From Cephalotus follicularis (taxonomy: Eukaryota; Streptophyta; Magnoliopsida; Oxalidales; Cephalotaceae), in contig BDDD01000047.1 of NCBI GenBank assembly GCA_001972305.1, forward strand, positions 211,495-275,494: a stretch of 64,000 nucleotides of DNA, in the 5' to 3' direction. A program made the translations under genes and the position numbers. Positions 45,595 through 57,322 of the stretch are shown piece by piece (within the stretch, counting starts at the first letter, position 1; the number at the start of each line of letters is the position of its first letter). The notes beneath the pieces are model-generated. The model worked only from the letters and a program-made list of their open reading frames with translations. It searched no databases and had not been told where the DNA came from.

Positions 45595-45606
45595 TGGTAT
45601 CAGAGA
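45595..45606 (+). other. E12 primer-binding site
   Basis: TGGTATCAGAGA, five bases after the LTR end. Confidence 0.88.
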
Positions 45607-45755
45607 ATAGGTTTTTCTTTCCTTAGAAGACCTATTTAGGCTTGACCTATGAGATTGGGTAGAAATCAGGTTAGGCTATTTTCCTTATAGTCGTTCTAAT
45701 ATGTCTCTTGTTTTAGTTTCTTTTTGATATTTCATGTTTTGGTGTCTTTTCGTAG

Positions 45756-46463
45756 ATGGTACGAACAAGGAATACCCCTCAGAGAACTGGACCAGCTGGG
45801 GCTCGAGAAGAGGTTCGAAATGAGCCTTCTGTGGATGAATTGGCATGACAGGCAGTTGCTCAAGAGGTGAATCAAGTGATGCAACAGCAAAATCAGGGAC
45901 AAGGTCGCCGAGAGCAGGTAGTTGAGAAGAATGCACCGACTGATGTTCAGGCTGGTAGGGAAGATGGGGACCGGCCCGACACTCCTGTATATGTTTGGCT
46001 TGAGCGGTTATAGAAACAGAGGCCGCAGTCTTTTAGTTCAGCCCTGACACCTGTGGAGGCTAAACACTAGAATACGCACATGGAGAAATTTTTTGATGTG
46101 CTGGGATGTGACGATGAGCATAAAGTAAGGTTGGCTGCTTACAAGCTAGAAGGAGACGCTCAAAAGTGGTGGAAGACATTGAGTTTGGCTAAGGGTGGAG
46201 GTTATATTGATGCTTTGTCATGGTCTGAGTTCTATGAAGTCTTCTATCAGAAGTATTTTCCAATTGTTGATAAGGAGGCTTATGCAAGGGAGTTTGTCAA
46301 CACAAGGCAGAAGGATGGTGAATCAGTCACCGAGTTTTTGGCCTGATTCACCCGATTGGCAGGCTTTTCTGGATCCGCGGTGGGGGTAGGCATTGGAGCA
46401 AGCTGAGAAGTTCAAATGGAAGCTGCATTATCAAGTCAGAGGAAAGCTGATAAATTCCAGATT
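45756..46463 (+). pseudogene. E12 gag, N-terminal part (cut by E13)
   Basis: It starts MVRTRNTPQRT at 45756. The capsid domain is clear: HMEKFFDVLGCDD, KLEGDAQKWWKTLSLAKGGG, VDKEAYAREFVNTRQKDGESVTEFLA. Stops occur near 45846, 46011 and 46344. A +1 shift in the G run near 46380 moves the following EQAEKFKWKLHYQVRGKLINSRF into another frame, which then enters E13. That second frame continues correctly at 50736. Confidence 0.88.
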
Positions 46464-48129
46464 TTTCAAGCCCCGAACCACAAGGGAAAACCCCCACGAT
46501 CTGACGCGTGAGATACCTTCCATTCAGTCCATTCATATCATTTATAAGTCATACTCCAAAAGTGCTACAAATTTAAAACTTAAAACAATCACATTACATT
46601 AGCGGAATAATCAATCCAAATAAAAACCAACTCTTAAAATCTCCCAAAATTTCAGCATGAAGTATTCGTTTATCAAACTAAACCCCCTGTAAAGAAAAAC
46701 TCAACTTATGTATATGGGCTCAGCCCTCAACAACCGTATTCGCATAGGAGGAATCAAAAATATATCACAATAAAAGGACCCATCCATATCCATTACATCA
46801 ACACACATATAAATCAAGCACTGCCATAAGTCAGCAGGTCAATAGCTGAATATAAAACATATCTCTATTTCATCTTTAGATTTGTCTCTTATATAATAAC
46901 CATGAATACAACCATATTCAATATTTGTCCCTTTACAATATCATATTTACAAAGTAGGTAGGAGGAGATGTAAATCGTTACCCTGCTATTTAATCTGGCT
47001 TGTCACTGCTGCGCGTCACCTGGACCTGAACCTGACCCATTACATTACAATAATATACAATGCAATGGGTCAGCAGCCTGAAGGTTGTGTAGGATACACA
47101 TATGCAAGGTACATATAGGAGTGCAGCAGATAAGTATGCTATATGAGAGATGTATGCATGATAATCGATATAAACCCTGCTATGAAAACTAGAATCAAGA
47201 AACTTGCGACTATCATTCAGCGTCCATATCATTCAAAAATCCTTTCAAGCGTATATAGGCTCTTCTCAGCCTTCTTTGCTGAGGTAACAGACTAGGCGCT
47301 CTTGGCGTCCTAAGAAAAAATCCTCATTCCACTGGCATATTAGAGTATCATCCTTAAGTAGAATAGGGAAGAGAAGATGGAGATTCTCTAACACTGGTCT
47401 CTCAAGCTACAGCCACCATCAATGTCCATATACCATCACAATCCGAACCATTACGATCCATAACGATATGATCCGTAACCATATCGTATCCGTTCCATAA
47501 CATACCATAACCATTCGGAATACGTTCCATAATCATACGATCCATAGTCATATGAACCTTCCATCACCGATCCATAACCGTATGATTCATAACCATCCAA
47601 TCCATAACCTCAGCTGTACAATCCGTATGTTAGAAAGCTGTATTATATGACATGCAATGCAACAGTATAGCAGCATGTCACGTAATGTAACCGTATAGCG
47701 GTATGCCATGTAATGCAACCGTATCATAGAATGCCATGTAATTAAATCGTATAGCGGTATTCCATGTAATGCAACCGCATCATAGTATGCCATGTAATAT
47801 ATACGTATCACAATATGTGTGTGTATGTCATGCTATGTGCATGAATATCAAATGCGGATAGCTTTCGTATACCAACTATCCCTAAGAAGTGGTATACTCA
47901 GCTAGTCCTAATGTCGTATCAAAGGTCAAAGGCCTGCAGACAATCCATATAACAATTCATATCAATCATAGGGACAATTAGTCCATAGGGTCCAACCCAT
48001 ATAACAACCCATATCAATCGTAGGGACAATCAGTCCATAGGGTCCATCCCACCCTCGATGCATTTTTGGTGTCGTGGAGGTGTGAGGAATGAGATAACAT
48101 TGACCACAACATTCATATCATAATTCATA

Positions 48130-48420
48130 TTGGTCCTCTCACAACGTGGGGTAAGCTCTTTCGCATGGTCCGCACCATGATATGAGATAAGTCCTGTACA
48201 TAATGGTCCGCAATCACAATGTGAGGTAAACTCTTTTGTATGGTCCGCAATCACAATGTGAGTTAAGCCCTGTACATAATGGTCCACAATCACAATGTGA
48301 GGTAAACTATTTTGTATGGTCCGTAATCACAATGTGAGGTAAGCACGGTACAGAATGGTCAACCACAATGTGAGGTAAGCTCTTTTGTATGGTTCGCAAT
48401 CACAATGTGGTGTAACTGTG
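48130..48420 (-). repeat. Tandem array in E13 (~37 bp unit)
   Basis: About seven imperfect copies of a unit with GGTCCGCAATCACAATGTG and AGGTAAACTCTTTTGTAT halves. It sits beside the same flanking block as the 37-bp array of the E2 LTR, but the unit sequences differ. Confidence 0.75.
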
Positions 48421-48986
48421 GTCTACATTCATGACGTTCATGATAGAAATGAAAGTTAGGAATGGGTTATCTCTATAGTCTCATACAATACAATCAATGA
48501 TCCATCCCGTAGTTGTGACCCAAAATCATGTATCCATTTAAATGATAGGGACAATTTCGTATAGGATCTCATATGATCCACATCCGTCAAATCATGTAAT
48601 ATCATTTTCGTAGTCATAAGTCATTTTGTTTCCATAATCCATTTTGTAATCAATTATTTTTCTTATATCATTTGGTTGGTCCCTATTGAAGGTATAGTGA
48701 ATGGAAAGGAAGTCAAATGGGGAATATCCGCGTCCCGATATCTCGCAGATGGAGCTATCCTAACCATTCATGGAAAACCATTTTGTAAATCGTTTGTGTA
48801 ACTCTTTTGTTGAGAGATTTTCTTAAACTTCTTCTTTGAACATTGATTTAGAAATCAAATGTGATACAAAAGGATTTCCATAGGCTACAAAGACTTAGGG
48901 AGGCTTTCTATAGAATCCATTTGAAGATAAAACCATTTTGGATGGAAAACCATGTAAAACAGTGTGTTTGGACTGAATAGGGTACT

Positions 48987-49130
48987 AAGCATCGATGCAT
49001 ACCCCGGGCATCAACAGTTTTAGAAAGCACAAGTATAAAGCGTCAACGGTTTGTTTGAAAGCATAAGGCATCAACTGTTTGGTTTAACACATAAAAGCAT
49101 CGACAGTTAAGAAGAAAGAGTCGACGGTTT
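48987..49130. repeat. Type 2 palindrome cluster (E13)
   Basis: About six decayed copies (AAGCGTCAACGGTTTG, AAGCATCGACAGTT, GAGTCGACGGTTT). No such cluster is present in the related E2 LTR. Confidence 0.72.
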
Positions 49131-49320
49131 TGGCAAAAATATTGTTTTGTAAAACAGTTCGCAATTCAGTGAAAACCATATCCAAAACAGTTCAAAGCCC
49201 TTTTAAGATTCATCCCATATCCCGTGAATTGAGAGAAGGCAAGAACCCATCTCCTCTTAATTTAATATCGAACCCTTATACCATATGCCATATGCAATAT
49301 ACATATCCATCAGTATACTC

Positions 49321-49341
49321 GTATATATATATATATATATA
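49321..49341. repeat. AT microsatellite
   Basis: About ten TA repeats within E13. Confidence 0.9.
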
Positions 49342-50735
49342 CAAAATCATGCATTATACAATTGCAATTCGTATACATATCAATCCATATAACCATTTAG
49401 AATGCATGAATGAAGTGCAAGCAGTATAACCTACTCTAGTGATCTACCATTCGTATACTACCATCCCATACCGACGTATACCAAAAGGGATCAAGCCCAT
49501 AGTCATCTGGGCACGTACCATCGGAACATAAGAATACCCTACCTGTTACCAATTGGGCTGTGAGTTGGGAGGATTTGCAGCGGAATCCATGAACTGCCAC
49601 CTCCTCTAAACTTCACTCATTGTCACGAGCACAACTCCATCTTTTGTCAACAGAGTTCTCTTTCTCTCCTTGTATCACAGCAATAACCATCACATTCCAT
49701 TACGATTTACACACAGGTAGAAAATACACATTGTTGTCACCAGAGTTCCTGCCAGATTCTGGCCAACACATTGGAACTCTAGCCATGCCATAAACAGGTT
49801 CCAAATTGAACGGTCTACACAAAACCGCTCAAGACGCGCCGTGAATCAGCGCCGAAACCCCCTGTCACGGTCGGCAATGAGTTTAACTCACTGAGTTGAC
49901 TCGCTGGACGTTCAACAGCTCTGGTCATGCCATATCCAGCATCACAAGTCTTTGACCAAACCATTGGCGACCGAGACTCGCCGTTACTCGGCGCCAAATG
50001 CCGCGTCACAGGCGTCGACAAGATGGACTCACCGAGTTGACTCAGTGACCTCAATCCGGCCTATTTCGGACAAATGACGCCTAAACGGTCACTGAAATAG
50101 GTGTAGCCGGCCTTCTAGGTGAAGACCAGCCCCACCTGCGGCGATTACCAGTGGTGGAACGCACGGGAACCACAACAGTGGGGCAAGGCGTCAGGGAGAG
50201 GAAAAAGAAAAGAAAAGAGAAGAGAAGAGGAAAGGAGGCATACCATCGGGGGTGGAGGCTCTGACCGATGAGCTCCTGCTTCGGCACCGTCGTCTTCTCC
50301 GGTGCGCCCAACGCCTCTCTCTCTCTCTCTCCTGCTCTCTCGTTTTCTCTCCAGTGCAGGCGCCTTGTGCGCCCGCTGCCTTTTTTCTTCACACTGGCGC
50401 ATTATGTGCCCTTGTTTCCTCCTTTCTCTCTTTTATAATTTTGCTTCCCTCTTTTGTATTTACTGGCAAAATACTAAGGCCTGGGTCCCGTTTATTCCAC
50501 AATTTACGATATTAATTATCCGAACAGCCACCAAAATATTCGCAATAATAATGTGAACATAGGGTCCCACTGTCACACATTAAAAATAGGTTTTATTAGC
50601 CATTTTGGGCCTTATAATTGCAGGCTCGAATGCGCAATGTCTTTTATTACTCCGGACCTTTATCGGCTTTATCACAGCCATACACTGTACCAATATTAAA
50701 ATAATTATTTATGAAATTCTGGGCGTTACAAGATT

Positions 50736-51455
50736 TGCCGATGTATCTGAGGTTGAAAATGCTGCAAAGAACATAGAGATGGAGAGGTTAGAGTTCCAGG
50801 CAGCCCGACAAGAAGGAGAAAGAAACAGAGCCAAGGTGATTCCCAAGGGCATAATTCTGGACAACAGAATAAGGGCAAGGCGGTTCATGGAATAAGGGCC
50901 GAAATGGTAAGCAGCATAAGAAGGATCACAATCAGAGTAAGGATGGGGGACAACAGAGACAGCCGGGTAATGATCAAAGGAATGTTCAGGGAGCTGCTAG
51001 TGGGGGTAACCCCAATGTTCAAATTGCCCGATGTGATATTTGTGGTAGACAGCATCCAGTTGGAACTTGTTATAAGGACAGTGTGGCCTGCTTCGTATGT
51101 GGTCAGATGGGTCACTTTGTGAAGGATTGTCCTGATCCTCGTGCAAAGGATAGGAGAGGAAATGGTGCTTATGCAGGAAAACGCAATGTGGGAGGCAGAG
51201 TCTTCGCTTTGATGACTCATCATGCTGCCAATGCTCCAGGTACAGTTTCGAGTTTTATTTCTGTTTGTAATATTAAGGCTTATTTATTGTATGATACTGG
51301 ATCGACTTACTCTGCGGTAGCGAGATCTTTTGTTTGGTATCTAGGAGTGCCTTCTCAGTTTCTTGATCCGGTATTGATTCTTTCGACCCCTATGGGGACA
51401 TCTGTTATGATATCTGAGTATTTCTATGATTGTCCCATTTCATTCGATGATAAAA
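50736..51455 (+). pseudogene. E12 gag C-terminus, zinc knuckles and protease
   Basis: It resumes gag after E13 (FADVSEVENAAKNIEMERLEFQAARQEGE). Frameshifts near 50838 and 51000 break the basic linker. The two knuckles are CDICGRQHPVGTC and CFVCGQMGHFVKDC, both with complete ligands. The protease is open from 51083: GGRVFALMTHHAA, YLLYDTGSTYSAVARSF (catalytic D-T-G intact), then PMGTSVMISEYF. E14 inserts at 51456 and the frame continues at 61331. This protease is better preserved than those of E2 and E6. Confidence 0.88.
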
Positions 51456-51643
51456 TGTAACACCCGAAAATTTCATGTGTTGTAATTTCACAACGTAAAT
51501 GTACTTTATTTGTGGAATTAATAAAATGATGGATTTTTCGAATTTGATGATGTTTTCCCAAACTCTAATGATGTAGAATTTTGAATCCAATTGTTAGAGG
51601 AATGTTAAAAGTGTAGTTTGGTTAAATGGCACAGTTTTGAGAT

Positions 51644-51750
51644 TAAAGCGCTGACGCCTGGACTTATAGCGTCGACGCTTAAGCCGTTGAAACACACGTT
51701 TAAACTCAACACACAAGCGCCGATGCCTGCATGTAAACGTCGATGCTTTG
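51644..51750. repeat. Type 2 palindrome cluster (E14 5' LTR, first)
   Basis: Four copies (AAGCGCTGACGCC, AGCGTCGACGCTTAAG, AAGCGCCGATGCC, AACGTCGATGCTTTG), about 190 bp into the LTR. Confidence 0.83.
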
Positions 51751-52524
51751 AGGCGTGCTCTGCATACACATAAACAACAGAAAGACGTGGCGCACGAAGG
51801 TATGTTCAAGCCACTCTTCAGCCGCCTCACCTGCATTTCAAGACGTGTTAACCATGCAACAAGGCTTCAGGCATGCACTAAACCGTGTCCATAGCCTTGG
51901 ACATGCAAATGGTTAGTGTCACCTCCACCTGCAATGACAGAAAGTTATGAAGAAAAGAACAAGACCTGGAAAAGGAAAAAATGGGAAAAGGAGCCTAGGA
52001 GGTGCATGCAACGAACCAGAGAGGGGGAGAGGTGTGTTACCAGCATAAAACACCTCCCACTCTGTCCTCCTTCTTGCTGGAACATCTGGGAAAGGAGAAA
52101 GGAGGGACACAGTGAGAATTCATAGTGAGAAAGCTCAAACTCCATTGTTGAGCAAAGGAAGCTTGGAGCTTGCACACCAACTGCTAGGACGAACCAGGGA
52201 GCCTTCAAGCCGTACCTGGGACTCAAAGTGACTTGTAGGATACTAAAAGAGGTGGACTTTCGGCTTCTAACTTGAAGCTAGAGGTAGGGGAAGCCATGAT
52301 TGTAATTTTGTGTTCAATATTTGGTGTTTGTTCAGTGATGTTTATGCATGAATTTCATAGCTTGATGATCCTTTTTTAGTCACAGAAATGATTCTACCTT
52401 GTACTGGAAGTGTCACATGATATTGCATGGCCATTTTCTGTGCTTTATACCTGTTGGAATGCATGTTATATGCATGGAAATGTCACTGTTTAGTCATGTT
52501 GTGAGGTAGAAGACGACCCTTGCT

Positions 52525-52725
52525 TGAAACCGTCGACGCCTAAGTAATGACCATAGAAGCTTAATACTGTGAACTGCGTTTATATATGTTGAAATGCGTT
52601 TAAACGTCGACGTCTAACGGAGGAGATATCGACGCCCAGGCACTGAAAGCGCTGACGCTATGAAACTGAACGTCGACGCTTAAGGGATAAACCGTCGACG
52701 CCTAAGGAATAAACGCCGACGCTTT
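52525..52725. repeat. Type 2 palindrome cluster (E14 5' LTR, second)
   Basis: About seven copies such as CCGTCGACGCCTAAG, AACGTCGACGTC and AACGTCGACGCTTAAG, about 1.07 kb into the LTR. Confidence 0.85.
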
Positions 52726-54041
52726 AGAGTCCTGTTTGGACAGTTTTCTTACCGTTTGATACCCGAAGATCCCGATTTTGCTTAGGATGCATTAGAGCAT
52801 TCATATGCATTTCATATATACTGTCTAATGCCTGTTTTGTTACTGTTTGTAAATCGTTTATGATTTCTAAAGTCGTGATGCTTAGAAATGCATATGTGAA
52901 CTTGGAACATGCTATTTTGAGTATGAAAATATGTATTGGTGGATAACGTATGTTCGAACGAACTGTAAACGATTTACACCACTGATTTGTTCAAAGTGTC
53001 CCTACTACCGAAATTACATATTTCAAATATTATAATTTTCCGAAATATTTGAAATGAACTGACTGCTGTCGATCTAAACGATCACTACTGTACTGTTACT
53101 GCATTGTTTACTGTTTGATTCACTGGTTGCTCTGTGAATTTCTATGTGTTTGTGCTTGAGCCACCAGTTGCATGGCGGAGGTTTCCAGCGCTGACTTGTG
53201 GTAGGGTTGACCTAGGGGCCAGGAGTCTGGCTGGGTGACTCACTGTACTGTACTGTTGTCTCTCTCGGTTGCCTGGAGTAGGGACAGGAGTGGGAGTGTA
53301 GCGTGGGGCCAGGAGTTGGCGGCGTTACATACACTGCCTGACTGTTGTGGTCCTTATCGACATACTGTACTGCCTGTTGGTCCTTTTCGGACATTACTGT
53401 GAATGTGGATGTCATCCTGGCCGAATCACTACTGTACTGTTCTTGCATACATATATTTTCTTATATATGTACCCACTGATATTTTACTGTACTGCTAAAA
53501 TATATATATTTCTCATATATATATATATAACTGGTATTTCCTGCACTGTATCTTTTATGCATACATTACATGACATGCATCTATTGTTGATCCTGAGCTA
53601 CTTTTATGACTTAGCCGAGTGAGGACAAAGGCTAACCCCCTACTTTACAGATTGAGGCAGTGGACCGGTGCTGGACTGGCAGGGACAAAGAACAAGTTGT
53701 CATGATGTTTTGTTCTGGGCTTTACTTTCTCATGTTTTGTAATAAACCGAGCTTGTTTAAGGATCAATGTATTGTACTTACGGTTTCGTTTACTGATGGG
53801 ATTTGGTATTGTACTGTGATCGCGCTCCGTTTGTGGGCGATTAACAATGACGGACTTGTTTTGGGTAGCGTGTAGTATGGGATGCACGCTAGCAGTTTAC
53901 AGCTTAGTGATTTTTATGCTTCAGCAACTGACATCTTGCTTAAAAGTTTAAATTTTTATGGGTTTTACATGAGCTGTATTTATGTGTTAATTGCCTTTAC
54001 CGCTTTAATGTTGACTTCCGATAAACGGGGTGTGACAGACA

Positions 54042-54053
54042 TGGTATCAGAGC
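54042..54053 (+). other. E14 primer-binding site
   Basis: TGGTATCAGAGC, four bases after the LTR, complementary to initiator Met-tRNA as in E2. Confidence 0.9.
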
Positions 54054-54149
54054 ATATTCCATATATGCTTAGCTAGGACACTTTCCTTGGCAATTAATGA
54101 ATTGTTTTCCTAAAGTCATGACTGACCGTCAACCTTCTTATAGGAACCG

Positions 54150-55260
54150 ATGGACCGAAGGAGAACACGTGCTAGGGCTAGAGCCGTTGGAGCTAATGCC
54201 CCTGAGGAAACAAATGTTCCGCAAGGGATGAATATTCCCCAAGATGACAGAGATCCGATGGCCCGGATTGCGGACTATTTTCAGCAACAAATGGCCTTTA
54301 ATAGGGCTAATGCGGAGGAGATGCGCCAGTACTACGCGCAAGCTCGACCGCAACATAGGGCTCCCGACCATTGCCCGGGGGAGGATGGTAACCAGTTTGG
54401 GAGAGATATTGAAAAGTTCATGAGGTTGAATCCACCCAGATTTCGGGGGGAACTTGATGCTACTTTTGCTGAGAGATGGCTGCATGACCTGGAGAAAATC
54501 TTTGAAGTGATGGACTGTACTAACACTCAAAAGCTAAAGTTTGCTGTGTACCGCCTATGGGGTGAGGCCACTCATTGGTGGGAAATGGTCAAGGCAAAAT
54601 GGGAGTCACAGAGACTGGACAGCAATTGGGACAGATTACAGACGGAATTCCTGGAGACTTATGTTCCGCGTATTGAGCAAGAGCGACGAGAGACGGAGCT
54701 CTTGGAGTTGCCACAGGGAGAGATGACTGTGGCTGAGTATCAAGCAAGATTCATGGAGCTGGCCAGACAGTCACCTTATCTGGTAGCTGATGAGGAGAAG
54801 AAGATTCGAAGATTCCTGAGAGGTTTGCGACCGGATCTTCGATCAAGAATTAGAGCTATGGAACTGGGGACTTTTGTGGAGGTTGCTCAGAAAGCAAGAC
54901 TGTTGGAGACAATATCCAGTGAATACCGGGCTGAGAGAGCTCGAGGACAGCAAAGTAAACAGAGTCCTACACAGTCCCGACCGACATCGTCGAAATGGCA
55001 AGATGGTGGATCTACGACGAAGTCGTCAAAGAACAATCTCAATAGACAGGTTCACAGGGTACTCCTAGCAAAGGGAGTAATGCTAGATCTGGAGGTTGCT
55101 ATTATTGTGGTCGTACAGGCCACCAACAGAAAGATTGCTGGAGGTTCAATGGTTGGTGCTTGAGGTGTGGGGCACCTGGTCATTCAGTGAAGGACTGTCC
55201 GAAGAGTTCTGCTACAGTGCCTAATGGGCCGGGGAGTAGTAGTGGTGCGGCGGCGGGACC
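54150..55260 (+). pseudogene. E14 gag
   Basis: The ATG at 54150 follows a pyrimidine-rich TATAG. A basic N-terminus leads to the capsid domain (KFMRLNPPRFRGELDATFAE, WGEATHWWEMVKAKWE near residue 145, RFMELARQSPYLV, FLRGLRPDLRSRI). It is open for 337 codons to 55163, but a frameshift near 55045 means the last ~40 codons are not native. In the pol frame two zinc knuckles follow: CYYCGRTGHQQKDC and CLRCGAPGHSVKDC (CX2CX4HX4C). Zinc knuckles are therefore separated from capsid by the frameshift. Confidence 0.9.
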
Positions 55261-55264
55261 GTCA

Positions 55265-56422
55265 TAGAGGAAGGACACCGGTAAGGGCATCGCAAAAGGT
55301 AGAGTTTTTGTACTTGCTCAGACAGAGGTTCCAGAGTCAACTTCTGTTGTTGGAGGTACTCTGTATATATATGGTTATTCTGCTAGAGTACTGATGGATT
55401 CTGGAGCATCGCATTCATTCATATCTGCACATTTTGCGTCTTGCTTAGATGTTACCCCTGACTGCATGTCATACATACTTGATGTGAATACACTGACCGG
55501 GACTTCTATATATACTGATTCGATGTATAAGAGTTGTGAGATGTCTATGGCAGACATTCCTTTGTATGCAGATTTGATAGTGATGCCTATCCGTGACTTC
55601 GATGTTATATTAGGGATGGATTTGCTATCAGCACACCGTGCTCGTATGGATTGTTACAATAAAACCGTGGATTTTTGTCTGCCCGATGGAACGAGTTTTC
55701 AGTTCAAGGGAGACAAAGGGTTCTCGACACCGATCATATCCTTTATTCGTGGATCGAGATACCTAGAGAAGGGATGTGAGGGATATCTGGCCTATGTGAT
55801 TGATCGAAGGAAAGAGAAAGGCTTGGGCTTGGTGGAAATTCTAGTTGTGTGCGAATTCCCAGATGTATTTCCTGATGACTCGGGATCTTTGCCACCGAAG
55901 AGAAATATGGAGTTTGTTATCGATCTTATACCAAGTACAACTCCTATTTCTAAACCACCCTATAGGATGGCCCCTGCAGAATTGAGGGAACTAAAATTGC
56001 AGTTGCAAGATCTGATCGATAAAGGTTTCATTCGACCTAGTGTTTCTCCGTGGGGAGCACCTGTACTGTTTGTCAAGAAAAAGGATGGGTCGATGAGACT
56101 TTGCATCGACTACAGAATGTTGAACAAGGCAACTATCAAGAACAAGTATCCTTTACCCCACATTGAGGAGTTGCTTGACCAGTTGCAAGGATCAAGAGTG
56201 TTTTCCAAGCTCGACTTGAGGTCAGGTTACCACCAACTAAGAGTAAGGGAAGTAGATATTGAGAAGACTGCCTTCCGGACACGGTATGGTCATTACGAGT
56301 TCTTGGTGATGCCGCTTGGTGTTAGCAATGCACCGACAGCTTTTATGTCATTGATGAATGATGTATTCCGACCATACCTGGATCAGTTTGTTGTTGTATT
56401 TATCGATGACATACTGGTATAG
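55265..56422 (+). pseudogene. E14 protease and reverse transcriptase core
   Basis: It opens after TAG at 55265. The protease has [16 protein letters not shown] (catalytic D-S-G intact, near 55397) and ends [18 protein letters not shown] follows: [81 protein letters not shown] and the catalytic FIDDILV at about 56402-56419. A TAG at 56420 comes directly after this box, so any product would end just past the active site. Both catalytic sites are intact as read. Confidence 0.92.
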
Positions 56423-57322
56423 TTGAGGAGTGAGGAGGAGCACTCTCATCATCTAAGGCTAGTATTGCAAGTTCTCAGAGAGCATCGGTTGTACTCCAAG
56501 TTCGGCGAGTGTGAATTCTGGCTGGATCATGTGATCTTTCTTGGTCACATCGTATCTGGGGAAGGCTTGACGGTGGATCCGTCAATGACTGAAGTGGTGC
56601 GAGACTGGCCACAACCGAAGAATGTGACGGAGGTGCGCAGTTTCCTTGGATTGGCGGGGTATTACAGGAGGTTCATCCAGAACTTTTCAAGGATAGCTGA
56701 GCCCTTGACTAGACTGACCCAGAAGAAAACCCCTTTCGTTTGGGACGAAGACTGTGAAGCTAGCTTTTGTGAACTGAAGGATCTGTTAGTTTCCGCTCCT
56801 GTCTTGGCATTACCTGATGGTAATGAGGGCTTTGCAGTCTACAGTGATGCATCAGGAAAGGGTTTGGGCTGTGTATTGATGCAGCGAGGCAGAGTGATTG
56901 TATATGCCTCGAGGAAGCTAAAGTCGTATGAAGAAAACTACCCGACTCATGACCTCGAACTTGCAGCTATTATCTTCGCCCTGCAGAAGTGGAGGCACTA
57001 TCTTTATGGGGCGCAATTTGAGATCTTTACCAATCACAAGAGTTTGAGGTACCTATTTTGTCAGGACACACTGAACATGAGACAGCGCAGGTGGGTAGAA
57101 TTCTTTAATGATTATGACTACAGCGTTCAGTACCACCCGGGGAAAGCGAATGTAGTCGCTGATGCCTTGAGCCGCAAGGCTATGATCGCCGGTGCGATGG
57201 TGTCGCAATGGAAGATGCTAGAAGACTTCCAAGAATGGTCTCCATTCAATCCGTCACCGGGGATCTTTGTGACCGACATACGGGTACAACCTGTGTTACT
57301 GGATCACATCAGGGATGCATAG
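56423..57322 (+). pseudogene. E14 RT connection and RNase H
   Basis: Same frame as the RT core. [35 protein letters not shown] and [13 protein letters not shown] are the thumb and connection. RNase H shows [15 protein letters not shown] and [17 protein letters not shown]. The third acidic position reads TNHKSL where TDHKSL is usual (compare YSDHKSL in E2), a likely D-to-N loss. [20 protein letters not shown] and [16 protein letters not shown] end the domain. TAG at 57320 closes the frame. Confidence 0.9.

Larger units (their letters stand above)
46464..50730 (-). mobile_element. E13: long solo LTR inside E12 gag
   Basis: The perfect TSD AGATT (46459-46463, 50731-50735) flanks a 4,267-bp LTR. 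Its plus-strand start, TTTCAAGCCCCGAACC, aligns with TGTCATGCCCCGAACC, the reversed end of the E2 LTR, so the terminal TG has mutated to TT. It shares the tandem-array region and other blocks with E2 but is 1.4 kb longer. It includes a type 2 cluster, an AT microsatellite (49321-49341), a GC-rich segment at 49800-50400 and a CT run at 50314-50345. No coding region is recognisable. Confidence 0.9.
51456..54037 (+). repeat. E14 5' LTR
   Basis: It starts TGTAACACCCGAAAA and ends GGGGTGTGACA; 2,582 bp. It has two type 2 clusters, a purine-rich tract near 51945-51998 and an AT run near 53494-53530. Overlapping open frames at 51916-52226 recur in the 3' LTR and look compositional. Confidence 0.95.

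Noticed and set aside
51916..52226. Overlapping 69-, 63- and 93-codon frames conserved at 59225-59535
   Set aside because: They are conserved only because they are the two LTRs of one element. Frames exist on both strands and none matches a known protein.
54138..54530. 130-codon minus-strand frame
   Set aside because: It is antisense to E14 gag, which has clear capsid motifs.
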